The notes under the pieces are model-generated. The model worked only from the letters and a program-made list of their open reading frames with translations. It ran no database searches and was not told the DNA's origin. From Hygrocybe punicea (lineage: Eukaryota > Basidiomycota > Agaricomycetes > Agaricales > Hygrophoraceae), in assembly GCA_963556145.1 (NCBI GenBank), contig OY744462.1:6448001-6512000 (forward strand): a DNA stretch of 64,000 nt. Reading direction: 5' to 3'. The position numbers and the translations under genes are program-made. Positions 13,279-24,883 of the stretch are shown one piece after another. Each line of letters starts with the position of its first letter. The stretch's first letter is position 1.

Positions 13279-14536
13279 ATGGCCGCCATCTGGAACAGCT
13301 CGGAGCACCAGTCAACGTTGGAATGGCTTCCGGGAATCTTTGCAAAATTCAAATCCAACTACGACATCCAGGACCTGCAGCACTTCGCCTTTGTTGTGTT
13401 TCTGGGGATGGTAGTCTTTCTGCTTGTCGGCTCTCTCAGGTTCCATGGTCGAGGAAGGAACGTTTCGAAGGCAGACAATCCCCTACAGGCTTTGCTCACC
13501 GTGCTCACGCCTACCCGCTCTACTTGGCCTTCTGCATATTTTGCTATGGTGCGCCGAGCCAGCTCTTCCGGAGGCAATGCGATCAATATACCGTTGTTTC
13601 AACTCCTCCGAGATGTATATGCTGGAACGCTGGAGTTCAGAGACCCTCGAAATGACTTGCCGGACTTGTTTCTTGACCGGGTTCGAACTTATGGATGGCT
13701 GATTCGCTTTGACGTTGGGATACGTTGCTGGATTGCAGTGTTGCACTGGTTATCAAGTTCCATAATTCCCGCTTTCAAGGTGAACAATTAAATCTTTTGT
13801 TCCTCTACTCTGTGCTTACTTCTTTTAAGCCTCTGAATTGTCTGTTTGGTGAGTGTATGCGGCAGCTCATTCTTGCTCCGAAGTCTGAAGGATATGTGTA
13901 GAGGAACCATTTGTTTCTGGCGTTCACAGATCCCCCCATTTCTTGATGAAAAACACCAAAGCTTCCCTTCAAGATTCTTGCCTCGTCCCGTTTCCGGTCC
14001 TCTCTCCTTCAGAAAACGCTGGACCAGTATTGTACCTTGATTTTTTACTTCACGGTCAACTTGAGACTTCCGTACGCACTCTGCAATCTACATTGCTGCC
14101 AGGCGACTCTTCTACACTCGAATTCACAACCCTTGGGCCGGCTGTGACGTTCCTTAGCACTCAGTTTATCCTATGTGCTCTCCCGTTCCTTCCGCGTATG
14201 CACTTTCCTCCGCAAAACGAAAATTTCTATCGCACATCAACCCCGCTTCTCACATCTCTTCATCGCATTATCGAGCTGGCGACCACTGGTCCTTCCCCGC
14301 TGGTCGTTGTTGATGTACAGAATGTTTCTGAGGCGCACGCTGCAATCTTATATTCTGCTCTCGGAGAGCTGGAGGTGGACCGACGGGTAAGGTCTTCGTT
14401 TATTGAGAAGTGGGGAACCAAATGTTGGCGGGAGCACAGATTATTGACTGCCTGGGAGAGCGGGCTTTTGACTACGGGATATCTGATGCGGTGGATTGTG
14501 GTTGTTCAAAAACAGGACGTTGGTCGTAATTCATAA
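13279..14536 (+). CDS. Unknown membrane protein (right copy, exon 1 intact)
   Basis: This is the better copy of the gene at 9664. Exon 1 is open from ATG 13279 through the hydrophobic span FVVFLGMVVFLLVGSL, the segment FRDPRNDLPDLFLDRV and FDVGIRCWIAVLHWLSSSI to a donor near 13779 (CTTTCAAG|GTGAAC). The 3' exon ends with MRWIVVVQKQDVGRNS at 14536. A C6 run at 13932-13937, against C5 in the left copy, puts this copy's second exon out of frame with my preferred splice, so one base is probably a sequencing error. There is no recognisable catalytic motif. It lies between RdRP (divergent) and BCKDHB (convergent). Confidence 0.5.
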
Positions 14537-14731
14537 TGGTTTGTTTGTGAAGGCTATAGGCATGCATTAGTATTATTCGTCTTCGAGCTTCAACTCTTCT
14601 CCCGACCTCCAAACGACTTTTTTAAGAGATCAAAATGACCACGGAGATTCTCTCCGTAGAGATAATCGTGACAGGACGCGATGGCAATTCAAAGACGATA
14701 CGCATTGAAAACCGCGCTGTGCTCATGCGGA

Positions 14732-16366
14732 TCAATAAGCCAACGTTTCTACAATAGCATCGAGGATGCGGATGCCATCCGGTATATAAAACTTCTCGTA
14801 TTGCAATGCGACAGGCGTGCTGCACGGCAATAGTCAGTGGAAGTTTCACGAAGAAAAGGGCACACGATTGGACGCACTCCCAACCAGCTACCCGTTTAAT
14901 CGGCGCGTTTAATTTCAAGAAACACCTCCTTTGGACTTCCGCGGTGATCTCCGCACCCACGCCTGCTGTTATTCCCGCCTCGTGTACAATAACAAGTCTA
15001 CCTGTACGGTTAACGCTCTCCGTGATCATCTCAACATCCCATGGAAGGATGGAACGTAGGTCAATCAACTCTACATTGGCGGACCGAAGAGAGGAAGGAA
15101 TATGCGGTTCAAGAGACGGTGCAGGAGAGGAAAGCATGTGAAGGGCCGTTTCACAATGATAGACGGGAGTTCCCCATGTTACCAATGTGAGATCGGACCC
15201 AGCAACAAGAATCTCGGCTCGACCTAGAGGTAGTTCGAAGTCGTCTATGGGCACCTGCTCGACTAGAGGGGAGTAAATTTCAGATGAAGATGATACAGGT
15301 AGGGCGTCACATACTTGCGGAGCGGTATAAGACCTTGGGCTCCATGAATATCACCGGGTTCGGATCTCGGATAGAGCCAAGCAACAGACCTTTTGCTTGG
15401 ATAGGTGACCTGGGCACTACAACCTATAATACGTAGTTGAGGTTTCGATCTGGAAAAAAAAAGTAAAAACAAAGATACTTTGAGTCCAGATGCACCCATG
15501 AAAAATCCTTCGGGGCTTTGGGAGTGGTACAAACCGCCGTGCCCGACTGACATCGTTGGTGTACGAATAGTCAGGCCTCCGACGTTGTACTTCCCTCCAG
15601 AACGATACCGGATCTTGGCAGCCTCGTTGACGAGCTGAAGAGATATGCGCCATCGCAACAAAATCTGTATATTAGCTGGACATACCTGGTCGAATGCTGG
15701 GAAAATATAATCGGCAAACTGGATTTCTGCAATGGCGGTGTGACCCATGAGAGCGAGACCAATGCCAAAGCCTACAATGCCTTGCTCGGTCAATGGTGTA
15801 TTGAACACTCGTTCTCGACCTGAGCAGTTTGTGTGTCAACATTTCTGAAGGAAAGGACTTGGAGTGACGGACCGAACTCTTCAGCAAGTCCCTAAAGGCA
15901 CCCAATGAATAATAACATACCACGATAGAAACAATACTGACCATTGTGCATCTAAAGACACCTCCAAAGGCAACGTCCTCGCCAAGCACTACCGCATTAT
16001 CGTCCTTCGTTAACGCAATACTAAAGCGCCTGTGAATTGAATAAAACTGATGACGGCTCTGATGTACCTCATCGCGTCTCTGACAGCCTGGTAGGTATTC
16101 ATTTTCCGCGTCTCTCGACCGCCGATTATATTCCTGGCGGTTTCAGAGCCGTCCTCGTCTGTCCATTTTATTCCTGGTGTTCGCATAGCAGCATCACGAG
16201 TTGTCCGAAGGATTTCGGAGGTCGCAATTGACGGTAAATGGCCGCCAGCTGGCGGTGGCTCTGCTGTTGATTGCGAACGAACAGAAAGAAACGAGTGTCC
16301 CCCCTGGAATGCCTGCGCCGTTCTCGCTGTTACCCGCGCAACAAATTTGCGGTGGAGGTTGAGCAT
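14732..16366 (-). CDS. BCKDHB: Branched-chain 2-oxoacid dehydrogenase E1 beta subunit
   Basis: This is the beta subunit of the mitochondrial decarboxylase that degrades Leu, Ile and Val keto acids. It starts at ATG 16364-16366 with a basic, Ser/Thr/Arg-rich presumptive mitochondrial presequence ([20 protein letters not shown]). Family blocks follow: [81 protein letters not shown] and [13 protein letters not shown]. The last intron, near 14818-14886, joins RVAGWD to [18 protein letters not shown], ending in ETLAY with TGA at 14732-14734. Without that splice the frame reads on falsely to 14622. The full length fits the family. It is divergent from the CreC-like gene across 133 bp. Confidence 0.93.
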
Positions 16367-16499
16367 GAAGAGAAGATCCGACGATATTTTCGGTTTGGGG
16401 GTTCCACATCTTTGCGGTGTCAGTCAGGTGAGCGGTTGATGGAGGTAATTCAGCTGGGCTGCTTGGCAGCTACGCTCAACACCGCTGGTCACCGTCAAG

Positions 16500-18799
16500 A
16501 TGGAGAACGAATCAACGTTTGTTGCGCCAGAAGGCGTGTATTCCGTCACAGAGGAACACAGACCAGTCTCAGTCCTGTCGTACACCCTCAATAACCCCCC
16601 AATACTTTTTCCAACTCGGCTATCCACTATCGTTGTGCGATTTCCAGCGGCGAAGCATCTCAATGCACCCGGCTTTGCTCAGCTACTCGGCGGTAACAAA
16701 GAATCCAAGAAGGAAAAGCCGTCAAAGGAGCGTGACGATGTCGCCAGCCTATCCAGCAGCGATACCATCGATGACAGCGGTCTTCCAGAGCAACTCAATT
16801 CATCTACGCAGGACGGTGCCCCTGCAATTCCTAATGAACCTCACAATCTGTTCTCTCACCCCGCTGCTGGTGGTAAGAAGAAAACACGGCCGAAGCATAA
16901 TATTCGGACCACGTCTTCGACCTTCATCACCCGAATGCAAGGCGCAGAGGGCTTGACGAAACTGCTGCAGTCTAAGCAAGGCGAGAGTACCTTCTGGTTC
17001 TACAATTTAGCCAAGACATTTCTATGGATGGAAGTTGGCTCCAAGACAAAGGTGTGCCGCCTTACCTTGAGCGTTTCTGGAATTTATCCCGTTGTCACTA
17101 GGAACCACTGGCTCGGGTTACATTTTCTGCCTATCCGACTTGCCACGATGTCAACACGTCAACAGCTTCACCAGAACATTTGGATGTTATCATTGGCTTC
17201 AATACCGGCGATCTAGTCTGGTTCGGTATGTCGCCTGCTTTAGTCTTCGGCAGTTATCTCAGCGCAACATCTAGATCCCATAGGTTCACGTTATGCACGA
17301 CTCAACAAGCAGGTAGGTCTTTCCAAGTGATTCACGTTCGTCTTGGTATTTAAAATATTCTCAAACATAAAGGGATCAATATCAAATTCACAATGCACGT
17401 CCGTCCGGTGGGTTCCATCCTCCTCGACGCTGTTTCTGGTATCACATGCGGATGGTACCATCATGGTATACGATAAAGAACGCGAGGATGGTTCCTTCAC
17501 CCCCCAAGATCCCAATTCCTTCATTCCGCCCTCTCCAGCGGCAGAAAGCAATGGTACATCTTCATATCAGGACGCGATATCACAAAGAGAGTGGAACCCC
17601 CTGGACAACATATTCGTGACGATGCCACCTTGGCATCCGGTTACTTCCCTTGGCGGACTCAACGGTGCCCCAGGAAAACCGGACAAGGAGAAGGCCGCCA
17701 AGAATCCCGTTAGTCATTGGAGAGTGTCTCGCCGGAGCGTTGTGGGTGAGTTGTGCGAACTGCCGATAATCTATTTATTCATTTCATTTGAACAGATTTT
17801 GTGTTCTCACCAGATGTGAAGTATGTTGCAGCTATATCAGAAGACGGCTGTTTGAGGGTGATCGACGCCTTAGCAGAACAGTGCGTCATTTCCAACCCAT
17901 TTTTTAGCGATAGTTCATGAGATCGATAATAGACTCGTGGACTGCTATGCATCATATTTTGGAGCTCTCACTTGCGTAGCATGGTCACCAGATGGTCGAT
18001 TTGTATTGGTGAGTTCGTTCTTTCCCAACCACAGTTCCGTTGCCAAACATCTGTCGTCTTCAGACTGGCGGGCAAGACGATCTTTTGACCATATTTTCAC
18101 CTTGGGAACAACGAGTCGTGGCCCGTTGCCAGGGCCATTCTTCCTTTGTGTCTGCGGTCGCGTTCGACGACCTGCGTTGTGATGGTCGTACCTATCGATT
18201 CGGTAGTGTGGGAGAAGACAACAAACTAATACTAGTCAGTTGGCATTTGTTGTCACTTCGTCCACCATTTGCTGAAGTACGGTATATCATCAAAGTGGGA
18301 CTTTTCGAGTGGAGCCCTTCATCGCCCGAAACTGCAGGCAAGCCTCATTGCTTCTTCCTTTTCTTTCCGGTGTCTTACCTGTGTCTCGGTTCAAGCCTTC
18401 CCATAACCAACGAACGTCAATGTGTTCAACGATATCTTTAGCCTTCCGACGTGATCGCTCAGCATTGAACTTGCCATCTCCCCCGGGCTCGTCAAATATT
18501 GATGGCAATCCGTTGCCCCGTTACCATCCTGCCCCTGCTCGGAACGAAATCGCAGTTGTACAAGCCGTTTTGGTCTGTTCTGACAATAATTTGTATCTAA
18601 TGCAATTGTTAAATGTCGGTCTCCACCACAGGTCAAACAAATCGAAAGCGATCTTCTGACCGCAATTTCCTTCCTCCCACGCGGTCTCCTCACGTCAACA
18701 AAGACAGGACATGTGAAGCTGTGGGTTCGGCCACTGGTATTGAGAGTGCGGCACTCCAAGAACAATCGTGGCCAGCCGTCGTCGGATTCGGCCATCTGA
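16500..18799 (+). CDS. creC: CreC/WDR20-type WD40 protein
   Basis: WD-repeat partner that in Aspergillus supports the CreB deubiquitinase in carbon catabolite repression, and in animals (WDR20) activates USP12/46. The first exon has a low-complexity Ser/Lys region, then the conserved entry block [21 protein letters not shown] units follow: [20 protein letters not shown] with [18 protein letters not shown], then [35 protein letters not shown], then [20 protein letters not shown] and [15 protein letters not shown]; and [13 protein letters not shown]. The final exon gives [20 protein letters not shown] and [11 protein letters not shown], ending in SDSAI with TGA at 18797-18799. About nine short introns. 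The family call is firm; binding partners are inferred from homologues. Confidence 0.85.
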
Positions 18800-18908
18800 G
18801 GTGGCGCATATCAGGCTAGGTGGGATGTAAAAGAGCCATTAGCTCAAGATCCAGTGTACATTATTATTCCTACAGTAGAGCGGAATTGTCGTATTTATGG
18901 ATTATGAT

Positions 18909-19588
18909 TCAAATATCGGATGGTTCGTCCTCCTCTGTATCACCTTCGCCTGCTTCCTCGGCATCATCAGTCTCCGCAGTAGTGTTTCCGGCTTCGTCCA
19001 TATCCTCCATGCTAGCATCCATGTCAGCGGCTGACTCGTTTTCCCCGTCGTCTTCTATGACAGAAGCTGGCCCACCAGAATGTGATTCGGACTCATCTGT
19101 GTCGTCCGCCTAAATTCGAGAAATTGGCTCGATCCTGAACGCCTGAACATGTAGTATACTTACATCGTTCTTTTCCTCTAGCTGTGTCAACGACCGACCA
19201 ATTGGCACCGAGGTGGTATATCCTCTGTTACGAATGAACATGTTCTGCATTGCACACGTCAAATGTGTGCCAGTCCTGGACGTTGCAGGCTACAACTATA
19301 CCACTAACAATATCCTCGACCTCGATCTCTTCATCGCTTAGGTCGTCCATCTCGCGCTGTAGATCACGTCGTGCGTTCAAGTGCCCATAAACTCGGCGTT
19401 TTGGCAATGGTGTTGGATGTAGTTGTGGCGGTTTGGGAAGAAGATGGGGAAAGACTAGCGGACGTGGAAGGACTGTGGGTGTAGCAACGGGCATTAATAT
19501 TGATAGCCAGATATCTGTCGCGTTCGGTGTTGGTATCACGCATAAACTCGTCCGACTCAATCACCGTGACTTCTGCAATACACACCAT
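18909..19588 (-). CDS. Small acidic-tail protein, possibly APC15-like
   Basis: A short gene between CreC (convergent) and MTHFR (upstream, same strand). The parts I trust are: a charged segment DLQREMDDLSDEEIEVEDI; a donor GTTAGT joining in frame to NMFIRNRGYTTSVPIGRSL and TQLEEKND; and a final exon of about 65 residues that is mostly Asp/Glu/Ser/Thr (AADMDASMEDMDEAG), ending at TGA 18909-18911. A short VPIG motif ahead of a long acidic tail with DMxxMDE-type runs resembles the anaphase-promoting complex subunit APC15/Mnd2, which promotes turnover of checkpoint complexes. The resemblance is in layout and a few residues only. The N-terminal exon is unresolved between two frames, and start 19588 is tentative. 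Confidence 0.4.
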
Positions 19589-19663
19589 AACTTCTGGTCA
19601 ATTACAAGTGTATTTTGTATCTATGATGGAGCTCCATATGCTGTGTATTTACCTCGACTTCCT

Positions 19664-22033
19664 TTAGGTTACAATTGGTTCATCGAATAAGAATTTCCAC
19701 AATGCCTCGGGATTCTTGAAATCGTGGTGTATGATGCTAACCAACCACCGATCACTGCACACACCCTCCAATAGTTGCCGTTCCCGTGAACCGGGTGGAT
19801 AAAATGATGCCCATTCCGACCAGATCGAGAATGCCTCATCCTAATTACACCAAATACGTTGTCAGAAAGTAGGGGCAATGATGGATGGACAGACAGACCT
19901 TCCATGAGAGAAAAGAGTCTTGTTCAATGATAGTCGGTTGGACGATCTCTTGCCCGGGGAAAGCACCCCAGGTCACAGTGTTTTTCATCTCTTTTGGAGC
20001 ATTACTTCGGAAATCACCCTATATGGTTCAGCTCTCCAGAAAGACACGCAGGAAACAGGTCCAACAACACGACACTTACTTGCTGATTCCCGGCGAAGAA
20101 ATATACCCATTCCTTCCCCTCTGTCTCAACCTGTCGCTCGATCCTTTCGACGTCGTCACTTCCTACAAAGAACTCGACAAAACCTTTCTGATACACATAA
20201 CCTCCAATCGGACCCCAGCCCACCACTTCATCCGACGAACTAGCTCCGTCGACGGCAGGTTGTGAGCCAACAGTCCACCACCCTCTGTTCGTCAAATTTT
20301 CTAGATGTCGCAGGATCAATTGGGATTCAGAGGATAATGGTGCCGGTGAAAAGGGGGTAGTTGCCATTTCCGAGTGAAGGTATCGGAGGAAAATATGAGT
20401 CAGATCTTCCAGTGTCTTAGGGTAACCCCATTGAGCCAATGCCTCAGTGCGCTGAAAGAACCGAGATGATTTATGGTCGCAGGGTCAATAGTCAATAGTC
20501 AATGACATACAGATATACCTAGCCCACCCCATTGTCCTTGTATACCAAATGCAGGGCTCTTGAAGTCACCAAAACGGCCATTAGGAAAGTCGTCCCAAGT
20601 AGCTGCATTGTTTAACTCTGGACCAGCTTCTTCGTCATTGACAGGTTGATTAGCTAAAGAGCGGGTAGCTGTTTCCGTAGCAATACTCGGCGTGATGACA
20701 AGGGAGGTGTCTGGCAGACACTCTGGGTGGGTGATTGGTCCAAGTGTCTCCTGGTTTAGTATCAGACAAGTAGATGCTTTGTATCATCCGGAAACTTACA
20801 GCTATGAGTTTGTTCTGCACATTCGGAGATGGGGCTGTCCACTGCAGAGATTCCAGGACACGCTGAATACTCTTTTCGAGGTTCATAGTACATAAATGCA
20901 CGCCTTGAATGTCACATTCTGCCGTGAGCTTACGAATCATATCTACGGCCAACGCGACACCAAAATCCTTGACCATTTGATCGTCATGCTACGAAGAAAT
21001 CGTCATAACTTGTGATACGTAAATGGGAGAAATCCAACTCACGCGTATGGGTTCTAAAGCGGACACAAGAGCGGGGGGGACACGAGTCCCGCATAGTTTG
21101 GTTAATCGAAGGAAGGAAGCGTAGGTCTGTATCGGCATGATACCAGGGATAATAGGGACCTTGATGCCTACTCAATCGAAAACGTCATTTATTGAAATGT
21201 AGTTCGGATCAACTGACCTTTCTGTCGAACGCTCTTCACCCATTTCACGAAACCATCCACGTCGTAAAAGAGTTGCGTGACAATGAAATCGGCTCCCGCA
21301 TCCACTTTGGCTTTCAGGTGTGCAATCTCCCCATCGGCATCGGCGTTTTTCTCCGGATGTCCATCAGGGTACGCTGGATAAGGTTGAGTAAGATCAAAGT
21401 GGGTATAACAGAAGAATAGGGAAGCAACCTGCCACGCCGATACAAAAATTTGAGGAAAATTCTGGTGAAGAACGTATATATGACACGAGGTCGACGCCAT
21501 GTGAGAAACGAGGGTCAACAGGAATCCAGTACTCTTCCCCTCTTGGAGGATCTGGCTGTGATCAGACATGAAAATGCACAATTCAACCGCGAAACACACC
21601 TCCCCGCAATGCAAGGATATTCTGAATACCTACTTCTTTAGCAGCCTGGATGTGATAATTGTGTTAGATATTTAAATCACGTAGAAAATCAAGCACCCTC
21701 AAGGCATCATCCACCATTCCCTTCCTCATATTTGTGCATGTCAGGTGCAAAACCGTGTCAAGACCACATTCCGACTCTGTGAGGCCTGCAAGTTCAAGAC
21801 TACGTTCCTTGGTTGATCCTCCAGCACCCCATGAAATGCTGATCGCGAGAGGTTGTAGTGTAGCAAGCCTAGATATGCGAGCCAGTAGATTGTCGAATCC
21901 CTAATGCATATTAAGTTTGTTTCGTTTTGTCCAAAAGATGAGGCCGTACCTGATCTGTTCGCGGCGGAAAAAATTCAAAGGTGTAGAATGGTTGCGAGGA
22001 CTTGTAGGAATATATTTTGTCGGTCAACTTCAT
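19664..22033 (-). CDS. MTHFR: Methylenetetrahydrofolate reductase
   Basis: Reduces 5,10-methylene-THF to 5-methyl-THF for methionine synthesis. It starts at ATG 22031-22033 (MKLTDKIYSYKSS) and leads into the barrel motif FYTFEFFPPRTD. Next come the SWGAGGSTKERSLELAGL and TCTNMRKGMVDDAL blocks near 21860-21700, AKVDAGADFIVTQLFYDVDGF near 21260, and PIIPGIMPIQTYASFLRLTK near 21130. The C-terminal regulatory half is clear: WGYPKTLEDLTHIFLRYL, GWWTVGSQPAVDGASSSDE, GWGPIGGYVYQKGFVEFF and FSIWSEWASFYPPGSRERQ, ending FKNPEALWKFLFDEPIVT with TAA at 19664-19666. Both catalytic and allosteric domains are therefore present. An upstream ATG at 22162 overlaps the YPT6 start region and lacks homology, so it was not used. 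Confidence 0.93.
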
Positions 22034-22137
22034 GCTAACTTTCCGTCGGATTTTCGAGTGTGTTCGGTGGTTTCTCACGGGTCCGTCAGCGTGATCTGCA
22101 GGTGGAGCGGCGGTGACTGTTGCAATTGCACACTTCG

Positions 22138-23067
<930 letters not shown>

Positions 23068-23297
23068 TTCATCTGAACACTCTTCTCCTGACTTGTCTTA
23101 GTTTATAACCATTGGTATATCAAGTTTCTCTTCATGATATTTGTGCTTGTCTTGGCTTCGTCAGGAATGCATGCCTCATAAGTCCCTTGAGGTGCTGCTA
23201 TTCATGCACCAAAAGATGACGGTGTGGGTGGCCAGCGGTTGTCAAGAATCCTCGATCGAGACATGCAAACGACAATATCACAGTACTGGCTTCGGAT

Positions 23298-24741
23298 TCA
23301 TCCCCTGTTCATAGTATTTCCTTGGCCTTTTGGATTTACGTCCGCGAACCTTGCCCAGTTCTCGTCTTTCAGCCTCTTCTCTTCAGACTTTTCCTCGCCA
23401 AATGCTGTTCCTTCCATCTCTGCATCTAATGCGAGTTGTTCGGACGAGGTCAGCTCTGTTGCTGATTGTGCGCTATAGAAAGAATATAGAACTTGCTGTC
23501 TTGTAAAATAAGTGAATCACATACCCTCCGCCGGTGATGATGTTTCCCCTCTGGCGTTCGATCTCGAGGTATTCCTCTATTGACATCGTGGGCAGGCTAT
23601 GACTTGGCCCAAAAACTTGAGCTTGAAGCCGTGCACGATCAGCGTCTTGAGAGGAGAGGATGGTGAATGTACGAAGCGGCTGTTCAGAGTGCAGAGATCG
23701 AGGTCATTCAGAAAGGCACACGATCTTTGACATGCCTCACCTTGCCGCTCGCATCCAACAGCTGTCCCTTTGGCGCCACACTCACCGGTGCGTCCAGCTT
23801 CCATAAGTTTTCGGGTTCTTTCCTCCTTCCTGTCCCATCGTCAACTGGTAGATGGGCCAATGGAGATGTAGGAGAGGGCATTGTGCGTAGTAATTCCAGT
23901 TCTTGATCCATACTCACGAGTTGGGAATGTGCTTGTGTGTAGGTGAGGCGCAGCAAGAGCACAATAGTTTCTCGGAGGATCTCATCGGTGTCAGAATCAC
24001 CCTCAACATCAACGGGAAATTCTGCAGGAGACGGGAGGCAAGATAGGATGAGATCGAGATCGGTGGTTAGGTCGTCAGTTGGGACTTGTCGGCGTCGCTT
24101 TCTCAGTTCCTCGTCGAAATGTGAATTTTTAGCTTTAAAGCGTATAGAAGAACCTGAGAGATTTCATACCTGAACTTTCGTTCGCAGTTCTTTCTCCTTC
24201 TTGTATTGCTTTATCTTCAATTCTCTGCGTTCTGCGAAGTTGGTAGATGAAGCTTTTGTCTCAAACAACGAACGTTCGGCCCTTGGAACAATCTCATAGT
24301 TTTGGAGGTTTGACAGATATGTGCGCAAATGCCTCTGAAATCCACAATTGAGCATAAAGACGCAGAAAATGAGCTCAGTCGAGCTACATACCTGGGACAG
24401 GTGGAGAGAGGCCGTTCGTTGTTCTCTCTCAGGTGCCATCACGCGTCCTTGCACCTCCCCATATATGTATGGTACCAGCAAATAAATCAAGTCCCTGGTC
24501 GAAATATCCTCGAGCAATTCATTTGGACTAAATAATGAGAGTGCAGCTACACGTTCGTTGACGTCGCCCAAATCGCTCAAAGCTGATCGTATGTAATCCT
24601 GACAATGTCAATTCATCAGCAGGAATGCAGTGAAATTGGTTTGCTTGGGACTACCTGTGCCTCTTCGGTTGGAAGCCTGTATGCCTTGGAGGCAGAAGAG
24701 ACGGCTTTCGTGAACAAAGCTGGCAACGACATGGTAGTCAT
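23298..24741 (-). CDS. TAP42: Tap42/alpha-4 (TOR-pathway PP2A regulator)
   Basis: Binds PP2A-type catalytic subunits downstream of TORC1. The start is taken as ATG 24739-24741 (MTTMSLPALFTKAVSSASKA); a second ATG three codons on is possible. Helical N-terminal blocks include FSPNELLEDISTRDLIYLLV and LLVPYIYGEVQGRV, then YLSNLQNYEIVPRAERSLFE, FAERRELKIKQYKKEKELR and ETIVLLLRLTYTQAHSQL. Characteristic C-terminal blocks are NLWKLDAPV, LLDASGKVLRPFTI and MSIEEYLEIERQRGNIITGG, ending DENWARFADVNPKGQGNT-MNRG with TGA at 23298-23300. The order and length match the family. It is divergent from POT1 across 142 bp. Confidence 0.92.
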
Positions 24742-24840
24742 GATGTCTAGGGCTCCTGGTATTTATATATTGTTTAGTAGTGATTTGGACGGCAATTGGA
24801 ACGATCAAGGTCAGGACTATGCATAACACAGTGTAGCAGT

Positions 24841-24846
24841 CACGTG
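24841..24846 (+). promoter_or_regulatory. E-box CACGTG in the TAP42/POT1 divergent promoter
   Basis: A palindromic CACGTG 38 bp before the POT1 ATG and about 100 bp before the TAP42 ATG. This is a typical bHLH (Cbf1/Pho4-like) core. Chance occurrence is possible for six bases. Confidence 0.35.
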
Positions 24847-24883
24847 TATACGAATTTCGTGACTCTGGCATTCATCTGCAGCA

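Larger units (their letters stand above)
11186..14601. repeat. Right copy of the 3.4-kb duplication (assembly overlap)
   Basis: This segment begins directly after the gap and matches 7571-10985. I see one substitution, giving Cys in the left copy and Arg in the right in the RdRP motif KE(C/R)VGGIL, plus three homopolymer length differences. Beyond 14601 the sequence continues uniquely into BCKDHB, so this copy gives the true downstream junction. Confidence 0.9.

Noticed and set aside
14622..14731. Extension of BCKDHB to 14622
   Set aside because: This is read-through of the last intron; splicing gives the conserved end [10 protein letters not shown]...ETLAY with stop at 14732.
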